A DNA stretch of 64,000 nucleotides from Nostoc paludosum FACHB-159 (GCF_014698835.1 NZ_JACJTU010000004.1:1-64000), one strand, 5' to 3'. Shown: positions 26,720-35,452, counted from the stretch's first letter. Numbers and translations: made by a program. The notes: generated by a model not told the origin, from the sequence alone.

Positions 26720-27634
26720 ATGAGACAAATTGTTATTGCTGAGCGCGTATGCCTCATTGCTCATATCTTGTCCAAGGCTTTTGGACTAGCAGGGATGCTA
26801 CTGGTCTTACCTCATCCCGAAATAATTTTAAAATTATCCCAGGTTGGAGAAACTGCCATAGGATTAAGTATGGCTAGCGGCGGTGTAGTTGATATCATCT
26901 TCGGAACAGTGGCGGTTTCTATTTATGCCTACCGGACGCTGGGATTAGGAACTTGGCTGGCATTTATGCTCCCGGCTATGTTTGTCTCTTTGGGAAGCGA
27001 ATTATTAGGAACCAGCACAGGTTTTCCATTTGGCGATTATGGCTATTTGAGTGGCTTAGGTTACAAGATTGGTGGGTTAGTTCCTTTCACAATTCCTTTG
27101 TCTTGGTTTTATGTTGGGTTGTCGTCTTACTTAATTGCCAGATGTGGTTTGCAGGTGGCCCAAAAACCGAGTTTGGGACGCCATATTGCTGCTATAGGAG
27201 TTGGTGCCTTGCTGTTCACTTGCTGGGACTTTGCCCTTGAGCCAGCAATGAGCCAATCTTCTTTACCGTTTTGGTATTGGGAGCAACCAGGAGAGTTCTT
27301 TGGAACACCTTACCAGAACTATGCAGGTTGGTTTGGCACTAGTGCAGTGTTTATGAGTATCGCAGGGTTATTGTGGAGAAAAACTTCGATAAAATTAGAG
27401 CGATCGCAACTTAATCTTCCCTTAGCAATTTATTTAAGTAACTTTGCCTTCGCCGCCGGACTCAGCTTAGCAGGCGGGTTTTTCATCCCTGTATTACTCG
27501 GCTCAGTACTAGGTGTGGTTCCCGCCGTGACGCTGTGGTCGAGAAGCTCAACCACACCCACTCAAATTGGTATTGAACCACTACCTCAAGAAGCCTCAGC
27601 AGCAAGCGCAAGCGTTAAAGTTGTTTTGAAATAA
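26720..27634 (+). CDS. cruF: Gamma-carotene 1'-hydroxylase CruF
   Basis: A 304-residue integral membrane protein of the CruF (DUF422-like) family that hydrates the psi end of gamma-carotene derivatives on the route to myxol glycosides. About eight hydrophobic segments. Family-like stretches include ELLGTSTGFPFGDYGYLSGL (about residues 94-113), FTIPLSWFYVGL and FEPAMSQ-type CWDFALEP. Directly followed by the glycosyltransferase cruG, the usual pairing. GGA precedes the ATG. Confidence 0.9.
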   Translation: MRQIVIAERVCLIAHILSKAFGLAGMLLVLPHPEIILKLSQVGETAIGLSMASGGVVDIIFGTVAVSIYAYRTLGLGTWLAFMLPAMFVSLGSELLGTSTGFPFGDYGYLSGLGYKIGGLVPFTIPLSWFYVGLSSYLIARCGLQVAQKPSLGRHIAAIGVGALLFTCWDFALEPAMSQSSLPFWYWEQPGEFFGTPYQNYAGWFGTSAVFMSIAGLLWRKTSIKLERSQLNLPLAIYLSNFAFAAGLSLAGGFFIPVLLGSVLGVVPAVTLWSRSSTTPTQIGIEPLPQEASAASASVKVVLK

Positions 27635-27661
27635 ACATATAGATGGGGAGTAGGAAGGGCA

Positions 27662-27735
27662 GGGGAAAAGGTTAAAGGGAAAAGGAATAAATTTAATCTT
27701 TCCCCTTTTCCCCTTACCCTTTTCTCTTTCCCCAT
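27662..27735. repeat. Foldback repeat of GGGGAAAAGG / CCTTTTCCCC type
   Basis: A purine-rich half (GGGAAAAGGTTAAAGGG) is followed by AATAAATTTAATC and a pyrimidine-rich half, then ATGCCCC heptamer-like repeats. The same unit in reverse orientation is found at 41285-41385 between trxA and the SDR gene. Confidence 0.65.
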
Positions 27736-27768
27736 GCCCCATGCCCCATGCCCAATGACTAATGACTA

Positions 27769-28995
27769 ATGACTAATGCCATTTCCCTGTTATTGCTAGC
27801 TATCCAAGTACCAGCTACGGCGATTCTACTTTCGCGTCTCTTAAAGGGGCCAAGACGCCATCCGCCAATAGAACCGCAGCAGCCGACACCGGAACTGTTG
27901 GGTAAGGTGAGCGTTGTTGTTCCGACGCTAAATGAGGCGCTTCGTATTAGCCCTCTGTTAGCTGGTTTGAGTCTGCAAAGTTACGAAGTTCGGGAAATTG
28001 TTGTTGTGGATAGCAATTCCAGTGATGGTACTCCCGATTTGGTAAAGGCGATGCAGCAAAAAGATCCACGCTTTCGCGTCATGACAGATGACCCCTTACC
28101 CCCTGGTTGGGTGGGGCGTCCTTGGGCGTTGCATAATGGTTTTCTACATAGCTCAGAAGCTAGTGAGTGGTTTCTGGGGCTGGATGCTGATATTCAACCG
28201 CATCCTGGGTTGGTTGCTGGCTTGATGAAGACGGCCGAAGCAGGAGGTTATGATTTAGTTTCCCTTTCACCCCAATTCATCCTCAAATATCCAGGGGAAT
28301 GCTGGCTACAACCGGCTTTGTTGATGACTTTGCTTTACCGATTTGACCCAGCTGGGATCGATACACAGCAGCCGGAACGGGTAATGGCAAATGGGCAGTG
28401 TTTTTTGTGTCGTCGTTCCGTCTTGGCGGCTGTGGGCGGCTACAGCAGCGCGAGTAGTTCTTTTTGTGATGATGTCACCTTGGCACGAAATATTGCTGTT
28501 CAAGGTTATAAAGTAGGCTTTTTGGATGGCGCAAAAGTACTAAAAGTACGGATGTATGAAGGGGCGATGGAGACGTGGAAGGAATGGGGGCGCAGTCTTG
28601 ACCTTAAAGATGCAACTTCTCGTTCTCAACTGTGGGGAGATTTATGGCTACTCTTTGCAGTCCAAGGTTTACCACTTTTAATAATCTTGACCTACTTGTT
28701 GATTTCTGTGTCACTCTCGCATTCAAAACAGACGCCATTAATCGGGATAGAGACACAGACGCGATTAATCGCGTCTCTACACACTCCCTCACTTGTTTTA
28801 TTGGGTCTGAATTTATTCCTGCTAGCAATCCGCTTTGGTATGCTATTGGCGATCGCACCTTCCTACGATCGCCAAAGTGCCAAAGGCAGCTGGTTATTCT
28901 GGCTTTCCCCTTTCGCCGATCCCCTAGCGGTGCTACGAATCTTCTTATCTGCATTCCGCACCCCACGGGAATGGCGCGGGAGAAAGTACATATGA
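27769..28995 (+). CDS. cruG: Carotenoid 2'-O-glycosyltransferase CruG
   Basis: A 408-residue membrane-associated family 2 glycosyltransferase that would attach a sugar to the 2'-hydroxyl of myxol-type carotenoids. GT-A motifs are VVDSNSSDGTPDLV near residue 83, LDADIQPHPG near 140 and CDDVTLARNI near 232. Hydrophobic segments lie at the N-terminus and after about residue 295. Residues about 318-342 (HSKQTPLIGIETQTRLIA) come from a dispersed palindromic repeat inserted in frame within the membrane-domain region. The start ATG lies in an ATGACTA repeat, so its upstream signal is repeat-derived. Confidence 0.85.
   Translation: MTNAISLLLLAIQVPATAILLSRLLKGPRRHPPIEPQQPTPELLGKVSVVVPTLNEALRISPLLAGLSLQSYEVREIVVVDSNSSDGTPDLVKAMQQKDPRFRVMTDDPLPPGWVGRPWALHNGFLHSSEASEWFLGLDADIQPHPGLVAGLMKTAEAGGYDLVSLSPQFILKYPGECWLQPALLMTLLYRFDPAGIDTQQPERVMANGQCFLCRRSVLAAVGGYSSASSSFCDDVTLARNIAVQGYKVGFLDGAKVLKVRMYEGAMETWKEWGRSLDLKDATSRSQLWGDLWLLFAVQGLPLLIILTYLLISVSLSHSKQTPLIGIETQTRLIASLHTPSLVLLGLNLFLLAIRFGMLLAIAPSYDRQSAKGSWLFWLSPFADPLAVLRIFLSAFRTPREWRGRKYI
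28757..28776. repeat. 20-bp perfect palindrome inside cruG
   Basis: AGACGCGATTAATCGCGTCT is a perfect palindrome inside the cruG coding sequence. It is identical to the centre of the intergenic palindrome at 54620-54647. Confidence 0.9.
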
Positions 28996-28998
28996 GTG

Positions 28999-29160
28999 GG
29001 GCATGGGGCAAACAGGAGTGTGGGAGGTGTGAGAGGTGTGGGAGGTGTGGGAACAGACGGGGGCATAAATTCTCTTTCTCCCCACACTCCCCCATCTCCC
29101 CACACTCCCCACACTTACCCATCTCCCTCATCTCCCCATCTCCCTCACTCCTCTTCCCCC
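28999..29160. repeat. Foldback repeat of GTGTGGGAG / CTCCCCACA type
   Basis: Tandem GTGGGAGGT units (29018-29052) are followed by CATAAATTCTC and tandem CTCCCCACA/CTCCCCCATCT units, forming a long foldback between cruG and rnhA. It is the same family as 55297-55411 and 61990-62170. Confidence 0.75.
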
Positions 29161-30053
29161 CCCACTTGATCCCCGCGTTCTAGTTCCCAAAGAATTTGAT
29201 TTCCTTCACGGCGCACCCGTGAGACTATCCAATTTCGCCAGCGCCACTGATCCCCTCTACTGGTAACAGCACTGGCGTGGACATCCATTAAATCTGCTAA
29301 TTCGGAACTGGTAATTAAGTAGCCTTTTTCGGAAATTTCGTCAGCTATACGTAGAGTTTCAACCAAGTTACGGAGTTGCAAAACCCTAATTTCTGGAGAT
29401 TTTTCGTCGGTTGCGGTTGCAGCTGGCCCAGTTAATGGTTCCATAACAGTTATTTTTGGTGCAGAAGTAGTGACTTGGTGTGTATTTTGGTTAATTATTC
29501 TAGAATTTTTGTCATTATCAGCTACTTTTGCTACATTTATTTCATTTGTGTTAGGTAAATTTTTATAAATATTTGTGGGAGAAAATTGTTGTAAGGAAGG
29601 GATTTTGCCACTGGCATAGGTGCGAGCGATCGCATCACAACGTTCGTTCCCTATGTTACCAGAATGTCCTCTGACATATTGCCATTTTACTTGTTCGCTA
29701 TTGAGTTCATCTAAGGTTTCCAAAAGGTCTTGGTTTTGGACGGGCTTACCGTCTGACTTTTTCCAGCCTTTCTGTTTCCAGCTTTTCACCCATTTGGTAA
29801 CGCAGTTAATGAGGTATTCGCTATCAGTATAGAGGGTGATGGGTTGAGTTTGTTGAGATGTTTGCAGAAATTGAAGGGCAGCGATCGCCGCTTGCATCTC
29901 CATTTTATTATTAGTGGTGTGAGGCGATGCATCGCCCATTTCGTGAATTGAGCCATCACTGAAGTAGACGACAACACCCCAGCCACCAGGGCCAGGGTTC
30001 CCGGTGCAAGCACCGTCTGTGTATATGCTTTGGATTGTGGGTTGGGTGGACAT
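29145..30053 (-). CDS. rnhA: Ribonuclease HI with C-terminal extension
   Basis: A 302-residue enzyme; residues about 6-155 are RNase HI, which removes RNA from RNA-DNA hybrids. Catalytic carboxylates appear in IYTDGACTGNPGPGG (Asp), NNKMEMQAA (Glu), LYTDSEYLI (Asp) and GNERCDAIA (Asp). The last 85 residues form an extra module (SSELADLMDVHASAVTSRG, WRWRNWIVSRVRREG) seen in cyanobacterial relatives, perhaps nucleic-acid binding. I use ATG at 30053 rather than the TTG five codons upstream. The stop lies in repeat DNA. Confidence 0.92.
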   Translation of the reverse strand: MSTQPTIQSIYTDGACTGNPGPGGWGVVVYFSDGSIHEMGDASPHTTNNKMEMQAAIAALQFLQTSQQTQPITLYTDSEYLINCVTKWVKSWKQKGWKKSDGKPVQNQDLLETLDELNSEQVKWQYVRGHSGNIGNERCDAIARTYASGKIPSLQQFSPTNIYKNLPNTNEINVAKVADNDKNSRIINQNTHQVTTSAPKITVMEPLTGPAATATDEKSPEIRVLQLRNLVETLRIADEISEKGYLITSSELADLMDVHASAVTSRGDQWRWRNWIVSRVRREGNQILWELERGDQVGGEEE

Positions 30054-30090
30054 GATTAAGATATTCAATAAGCACAGGACGCTAAGGGAA

Positions 30091-31058
30091 TTAGCGGCGA
30101 AAGCGCAGGCTAATAAAGATTAGCACAGCAAAGAAAATACCGATGCCTACACTCCAGCTAAAAACTTCAGCCCGAAACTGCAGATGTTGTTGATAATCAT
30201 TTGGCTGGGCGAGAATGACGGCGGAGGCTATTTGGCTGGTGGCGAGTCCGACACCTGCGATCGCTATAGTAGTATTGAGGGTGCGATCGCTTTTAGTTTG
30301 CTCTAGGTCGATAATACCTTGGATGGTGTTATTGAGATTTTGCAATAACGTTAATCCAGGGCTGAGAATTGCATAATCTACTTCTACTTGTCTCTGATAT
30401 TTTTTGCCATAAAATTCGCTTTCGCTAAATTTTTCGAGAAATTTTAAGTCGCTATTTGTGTATTTTTGCTGGATGTCTGCTAAATGAGATTGATAATTTT
30501 CTAAATTTAATTGAATTGTTCGGCTTTGATTTTCTAAATAGTTTAAGGCAATGGTGTAGTCTGATAAATTGATTAAATTATTTGTCAGACTTTCTTGGAG
30601 TTTGCTTAATTTTAGGTTATTGGTTTGCAGTAGCTTTGGTAATTCGCTTGTCTGCTGAATCGATGGCTGAATTTCGATATATTCTCTTTTGAGTATCTGT
30701 TTTTGATAGCGACTTTGATAGTATGACCAAACTACTTTATGACGGTATTGCCATAAGCGCAAAAAATCATAATATATCTTTTGTACTTGTTTCCTCATTT
30801 CATCTGTTGAAATATGTTCGGGAAACAACCAAATTAAAATGTGATAGTTTAATTTTCTAAATTCATCCCAAAATTCTTTACCATCTACGCCTAAATTTTG
30901 TGGGCAATACCACAATTCAAAAATCGTTCCTTCTCCTAACTTGCCTTTGCCAATAAAATCCCGTTGCCATTTATAATCGCTGACAATTTTGGTGTAGCAT
31001 TCTTTAGCTATCTCTTCAACTTCCGCCTCTGTTTTAGTTTCGGTTAGCTTTCCCCAAA
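30091..31058 (-). pseudogene. Hypothetical two-helix membrane protein, 5' end lost at an IS boundary
   Basis: The clean frame from TTG at 30915 gives 274 residues with a coiled coil and two C-terminal membrane helices (about residues 215-235 and 250-270). The frame stays open upstream of that point and encodes sensible protein (KECYTKIVSDYKWQRDFIG, then GEGTIFELWYCPQ) until it meets the GGGACTTCC end of the mobile element at 31059. No ATG is available there. I infer that the original 5' part was cut off by the element. Function unknown. Confidence 0.6.
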
Positions 31059-31193
31059 GGGACTTCCAAAGAATAAATTATTCCAAGAAAAATAAGAGAC
31101 AGGTTTTCTCAAGAATGATAATCATTTTAAGGGGGGAGAAAAGGGGTTGCCCTCGGCAACCCCTTTTCTCCCCCTCATCTATGCATGAAGAAT

Positions 31194-31388
31194 CTATACA
31201 CTTGTCGTCTGCTTTGAAGTTAAACAGTCTAAATAAGGGATGTTTTGTAGGAATGTATGTAAATTTTCATCACTATAACCATATTTTTCGATTAATTGCT
31301 TTCTGACTTCGGCTGCACTGAGTCTGGTATATAGTCTTTGACTTTTAAAACTCGGATCAGTTTGACTATGGAAGTCAACTAAATTTTT
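31194..31388 (-). pseudogene. ISAzo13-like transposase fragment, downstream part
   Basis: Continues the frame of the fragment at 32179-32412 across the IS1 insertion: KNLVDFHSQTDPSF, RLYTRLSAAEVRKQLIEKYG. It then loses similarity after GYSDENLHTF and stops at 31194. The join through the target duplication AAATTTTT restores one reading frame, which is strong evidence for the nested insertion. Confidence 0.65.
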
Positions 31389-32170
31389 GGCGTTGCATAA
31401 TTGAAGTATGAATTTGAGCGATCGCTATGCAGTGTCCAAGATGTGCATCAACTCATATCCGCAAGAACGGCAGAAAAAATGGTAAACAAAATCACATTTG
31501 TGTTTTTTGCGGTCGTCAGTTTATAGATTCTTATGACCACCAAGGTTATTCAGCAGAAGTCAAAAAAGAATGTTTAGAAATGTACGTAAATGGTTTAGGA
31601 TTCCGTGCAATTGAGCGAGTGAAAAAAGTACATCATACTACTATAATCAATTGGGTAAGAGAGCTTGGAAAGACGTTACCAGATTCACCTGAATATAATG
31701 CAATACCGGAAATTACTCAAGTTGATGAACTGGAAACATTTGTAGGTAAAAAAAAACAAAATTTGGTTGTGGACAGCCGTAAATAAGCATACTCGCTTGT
31801 GTTATAGCCTGGGTTTTAGGTGACCGCAGTTCTAAAACTTTTAAGCTTTTATGGCAAATTATAAGCTGTTGGCATTCTTATTTTTATGTAACAGATGGTT
31901 ACCCAGTTTACCCTGGTTTTATCAGCAATGAAGATCATATTGTTAGTAAGACTTATATGACACGGGTAGAAGGCGAAAATAGCCGTTTTCGGCATTATTT
32001 GGCGAGACTACATCGGAAAACTTTTTGTTACTCTAAGACCGAGGAAATGCTTAAACTATCTATTCGATTAGTAATACATTATCTCAAGTACGGTTCCGTG
32101 GCGCTGCGGGCGCTACGCGCCCACATTTCTTGAGCCGATCGCATGATTCATACTTGGATTCAGCAACGCC
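31389..32170 (+). mobile_element. IS1-family insertion sequence, 782 bp, with 8-bp target duplication
   Basis: The ends are GGCGTTGC and GCAACGCC. The imperfect inverted repeat extends inward about 35 bases (AAGTATGAAT shared). AAATTTTT is directly repeated at 31381-31388 and 32171-32178, an 8-bp duplication as expected for IS1. Length and gene layout also match the family. Confidence 0.88.
31427..32133 (+). pseudogene. IS1-family transposase, frame-disrupted
   Basis: The first segment (31427-31786) is InsA-like: zinc-finger CPRCASTHIRKNGRKNGK and HICVFCGRQF, then a helix-turn-helix. An A9 run at 31748-31756 is the expected frameshift site. After it, KIWLWTAVN appears in a second frame, and from 31804 to the TGA at 32131 the InsB-like part (IAWVLGDRSSKTF, YVTDGYPVYPGF, VEGENSRFRHYLARLHRKTF) reads in a third frame. 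One shift can be programmed, but two cannot both be explained that way, so the copy is probably inactive. Confidence 0.8.
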
Positions 32171-32178
32171 AAATTTTT

Positions 32179-32412
32179 TATGTCTTCTAAAAGATTTGGC
32201 AGATGAACTTCTGCTTTATAACGTCCTTTACCACTCATGTTATCAACGCAAATAATACCGCTTTTTAGTTCTCTTGTCCCTTTCCGAATTGTGTCTCGAT
32301 TCCATCCTAATTCTGATTGTGCAAGCCTTTGCCCTCCTAAACCTAAGCCCTGAACTGTCTGTGCCATAAATTTACGCTTTGCTGCACCAATTAAAAAGAG
32401 ATGCAGTTTCAA
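32179..32412 (-). pseudogene. ISAzo13-like transposase fragment, N-terminal part
   Basis: It encodes KRKFMAQTVQGLGLGGQRLA and ELGWNRDTIRKGTRELKSG, typical of the N-terminal region of ISAzo13-family transposases. It reads DIKN up to the point where the IS1 element begins. Its own continuation lies at 31194-31388. Confidence 0.7.
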
Positions 32413-32593
32413 TCAACAACTTTTTAAGAGAATCAGTTAATACTATAGTCACCAGTTGCCACACTCAAAAACTCAATCATTATTCAAATTACTACAAAAG
32501 GGGGATGAAGGGGCTGCCGACGGCAGCCCCTTCATCCCCCTTTAAAATGATTATCATTATTGCCAATGGAATAGTTTATTTTCTGGAAGTCCC

Positions 32594-32969
32594 TAAACTA
32601 AAAAATACCAATGTCAAAAATGATTGATCTGCCAAATTGCCAAATAATTGTTTTTTTGTATCTCTGCACCAAGTAATAGATGCATATAAGCTGTACGCAG
32701 TTACTGAAACATTGCTGCTGTGAGAGCAATTTTCAGGTAAATAGACCACGCGGTAGGGGCGCAAGGCCTTGCGCCCCTACGACAGATGTGGTTCAAATAC
32801 ATTGAAAAAGGTTGTAACTGAAAATGCGGTGTTTTTAAAGCGTCCTTGTTTGAAACCCCTACTTTTAAGTATGAAGTTTCCGACACCCTAACCCCTACAC
32901 CCTTTTCATTGAGCGATCGCAATTGCAGGTTAGGATTTTACAGTCGGCGCTATTGTTGCAGCAAAAAGC
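32594..32969. other. Intergenic region upstream of tmk
   Basis: It holds the 28-bp palindrome at 32753-32780 and the tmk promoter region. I could not join this sequence to the truncated gene on the other side of the mobile element. Confidence 0.5.
32753..32780. repeat. 28-bp perfect palindrome
   Basis: GTAGGGGCGCAAGG is followed directly by its exact complement CCTTGCGCCCCTAC. It is a dispersed hairpin of the same general kind as those at 35077 and 54620 (GTAG...CTAC ends). Confidence 0.9.
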
Positions 32970-33605
32970 ATGGGTGGGAAATTAATTGTATTTGAAGGGG
33001 TGGAAGGCTGCGGTAAAACCAGCCAAATACAGCTTTGTTGTCAGTGGTTGGAAAGTTTAGGTATTTCTGTCGTGGTAACTCGCGAACCAGGGGGAACAGA
33101 GTTAGGTTTAGATCTTCGGCGCTTGCTATTAGAAAAGTCAGAAGATAAACCAGTTGCCGAAGTGACAGAACTGTTGTTGTATGCTGCTGATAGATCCCAA
33201 CACGTTGAACAAGAACTAAAGCCAAATCTTGCAGCTGGGAAATATATTTTATGCGATCGCTATACTGACTCTACCATTGCTTACCAAGGATATGGTCGAG
33301 GCCTGAACATCGGCTTAATCAATCAACTCAACTATATTGCCACTGGTGGCTTAGAAAGCGACGTAACTATTTGGCTAGATGTCGATGTCGAGGTGGGACT
33401 GTCCCGAAAAAGTAAAGATGTTACACTCCAACGTCTAGACCGCATTGAACAAGAGACAATTGCTTTTCATCGCCGCGTGCAGCAAGGATATGCAACTCTC
33501 GCAGCATCCCATCCCTCACGAATTGTGCGGGTAGATGGTAGCTTGAGCAAACAGGCTGTACAACAAGTAATTCAGGAAATTTTGCGCTCACATCTTCAGT
33601 TGTGA
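32970..33605 (+). CDS. tmk: Thymidylate kinase
   Basis: A 211-residue P-loop kinase converting dTMP to dTDP. The Walker A is FEGVEGCGKTSQ (about residues 8-19), the DR(Y/H) motif is ILCDRYTDSTIAYQGYGRG, and TREPGGTELG is the family signature for dTMP binding. Followed after 21 bases by a SUKH-like gene rather than holB, which often follows tmk in cyanobacteria (from memory). Confidence 0.95.
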   Translation: MGGKLIVFEGVEGCGKTSQIQLCCQWLESLGISVVVTREPGGTELGLDLRRLLLEKSEDKPVAEVTELLLYAADRSQHVEQELKPNLAAGKYILCDRYTDSTIAYQGYGRGLNIGLINQLNYIATGGLESDVTIWLDVDVEVGLSRKSKDVTLQRLDRIEQETIAFHRRVQQGYATLAASHPSRIVRVDGSLSKQAVQQVIQEILRSHLQL

Positions 33606-33626
33606 TGTCAAAAGTCAAAATTAATT

Positions 33627-34421
33627 ATGTGCGATGCCAGTATTGATGGCTTTATTCAACTGATTGCCCGCTACCGCCCAGACTTCCCAGAGATAATTCA
33701 AGGGGCTTCGGTAGCACAGATCGATGCTTTTGCTGAGCTTGTCTATCAAGTCTCGGCACTCACTTTGCCATTAGATTATTATAATTTTCTCTTGAAAATG
33801 GGCGTATCCGTTCCTGGGTTCTTTGTAGACACTTCTCGACCTGGGTGGGGCGAACGTATACCTTGGTGTGCTTTTGTGGAAGATGCTTCACCAGACATAG
33901 AAAGTTTATTTGAGTACTATAGCTATCAATTGGAAGAGAGCGAAAGTCCACCTTCTCAATGTTTAGCTGTGGGCGTTTTCGGAATGGATTTTGAAGAGGT
34001 TTTTTTAGAATGTTATGAAGGTATCGCAGGCCGGGTATTCACCCAAGTATCTGACTCCAAGGTGTTCTGGGCCGAAAGTTGGGTTGGACATCTTTACAAA
34101 CGGGGATTCCGTTACATTATTAGCAATCATATGCACATCCAAGCCTACAACCCCATCACTTGCCAAGCAGCCTCTCAACTAGCTGAACTAGCACGCACCT
34201 ATGGCTTGGAAGTTATGTGGTTCAGCGATGCGTTCGACTTTTGTGCAGCAAGCCAGGATTGGGAGATTTTGCTGTACATTTCCAAGTATGCAACCTCTCC
34301 TTGGTTTTATTTAGCGGGCAAGAAGCAGTCTCGTTCATGGATTTGGGAACGGCTTACCAGCCCAGCTGTTGACGACTTCTGGCAGTTTATAAAACGCTCA
34401 GACGCTTTCGGCAAAATCTAA
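33627..34421 (+). CDS. SMI1/KNR4 (SUKH)-like protein
   Basis: A 264-residue soluble protein. Residues about 25-130 have the SUKH pattern: SVAQIDAFAELV, then LPLDYYNFLLKMG and a later FGMDFEEVFLE segment. SUKH proteins are common immunity proteins of contact-dependent or polymorphic toxins but also occur as housekeeping interaction modules. The C-terminal half (after about 150) is not recognised. It begins 21 bases after tmk with no visible terminator, so they may be co-transcribed. No toxin gene is adjacent. Confidence 0.6.
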   Translation: MCDASIDGFIQLIARYRPDFPEIIQGASVAQIDAFAELVYQVSALTLPLDYYNFLLKMGVSVPGFFVDTSRPGWGERIPWCAFVEDASPDIESLFEYYSYQLEESESPPSQCLAVGVFGMDFEEVFLECYEGIAGRVFTQVSDSKVFWAESWVGHLYKRGFRYIISNHMHIQAYNPITCQAASQLAELARTYGLEVMWFSDAFDFCAASQDWEILLYISKYATSPWFYLAGKKQSRSWIWERLTSPAVDDFWQFIKRSDAFGKI

Positions 34422-34482
34422 AATCGCACAAGTGTATCAAAAAATGAGATGATTATTGTTGCCGTTGTGTGCTAAGGAATAA

Positions 34483-34932
34483 GTGACAGCTATGTTTACT
34501 TGGAAAATTTACGGAATAACTGTTGTTACTTTATTTCTAAAAATGTTGGCTATTGTATTAATCCAAGTTAATTCTCGTCGCAAGTCCAACAATTTTTCTA
34601 CGCCAGAAGATTCTGGTACCATCGGCAAAGGGGCAACTGGAGTTACACAAGAGTCTCAATTACTGCAACGCGCCACTAAAATCCTCAACAATGATGGCGA
34701 AAATATTCCGATTTTCTTGTTTTTAGCGACTGCTTACGTTAACTTGGGTTGTTGGGAAACAGGTACGTTAATTTATTTTCCACTGTTTGTTTTGTCCCGC
34801 GTTGCACATACCATAGCTTTTCTCCGGGCTATCCAACCGCTTCGCACTCGCGCTTATCAGTTAGGTCTTACCGTGATGATTGTGTTGTCTGGCCATATTC
34901 TCTGGACTGCGCTTTTAGGAACTTCTAATTAA
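34483..34932 (+). CDS. MAPEG-family membrane protein
   Basis: A 149-residue four-helix membrane protein of the MAPEG (microsomal glutathione transferase-like) family. Signatures are LIQVNSRRKSNN, RATKILNNDGENIPIFLFLA and the C-terminal VLSRVAHTIAFLRAIQPLRTRAY. Activity would be glutathione conjugation or peroxidase, not provable here. The start is either GTG at 34483 (AAGGA four bases before) or ATG at 34492. Neither spacing is ideal. Confidence 0.85.
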   Translation: MTAMFTWKIYGITVVTLFLKMLAIVLIQVNSRRKSNNFSTPEDSGTIGKGATGVTQESQLLQRATKILNNDGENIPIFLFLATAYVNLGCWETGTLIYFPLFVLSRVAHTIAFLRAIQPLRTRAYQLGLTVMIVLSGHILWTALLGTSN

Positions 34933-35076
34933 AGAAATATCCTATAGCGGCGTTATTATTATTTCCAGAAAAACGCTTGAATTTTGCATAATTTGAAGAT
35001 AAATAACTGTAATTTTTATAGCTCATCATTGGCTTTTTAGGTTATGTGGAAAAACCAACGTCAAACCTAATCCCTT

Positions 35077-35105
35077 GGTAGAGACGTTGCATTGCAACGT
35101 CTCTA
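35077..35105. repeat. 29-bp palindromic repeat
   Basis: GTAGAGACGTTGCA and TGCAACGTCTCTAC are exact complements with one central base. It shares the GTAGAGACG end with the palindrome at 54620. Confidence 0.85.
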
Positions 35106-35310
35106 CATGGTCATTGTTTTATTTGATAATCTTCAAACGAGTGGTTTTTGACAATAGTCACAGGGTGAAGATTCTTTGGTAGCTTGCTAAAGAAACCGAG
35201 TCAACATTGAAAGTTATACCAGTAGATTTTTGTATAAAGTTTGACAATTACTCAAAATATCTAATACAAACCATTAGTCTCTAATTCTTTCCCTCTGTTT
35301 TCCTGCCTTT

Positions 35311-35452
35311 TATAGCCGTAGTCACATAGGTTAGGACATTTTAAAAACTTGAATACCAGGCATAGTAAGACTTTTACCTTCTGCCTCCTGCCTCCTGCCT
35401 CCTGCCTCCTGCCTTCTGCCTCCTGCCTCCTGCCTCCTGCCTCCTGGTATAA
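35311..35452. repeat. Family A repeat element with TGCCTCC array
   Basis: It starts TATAGCCGTAGTCACATAGG and ends CTCCTGGTATA. The interior has GGACATT, CTTGAATACCAGG and GACTTTTACC followed by about nine TGCCTCC heptamers. It has the same blocks in the same order as 16098-16230. Confidence 0.7.

Larger units (their letters stand above)
31059..32593. mobile_element. Decayed ISAzo13-like element, interrupted by an IS1-family element
   Basis: The ends are inverted: GGGACTTCCAAAGAATAAAT at 31059-31078 against GGAAGTCCC at 32585-32593 with matching flank. Inside each end lie AATGATAATCATTTTAA (inverted) and a GC-rich palindrome (GGGGTTGCCCTCGGCAACCCC near 31143, and a similar one near 32515). 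The inner minus-strand frame matches an ISAzo13-type transposase. Without the IS1 insertion the remnant is about 745 bp, too short for a full copy, so it is an internally deleted, MITE-like derivative. Confidence 0.7.

Noticed and set aside
28604..29183. Long open frames on both strands over the end of cruG
   Set aside because: They are shadows of cruG plus the GTGTGGGAG foldback; the proteins are low complexity.
32576..32922. Short minus-strand frames upstream of tmk
   Set aside because: They span a dispersed palindrome and the IS end, and do not match a protein family or continue the truncated gene at 30091-31058.
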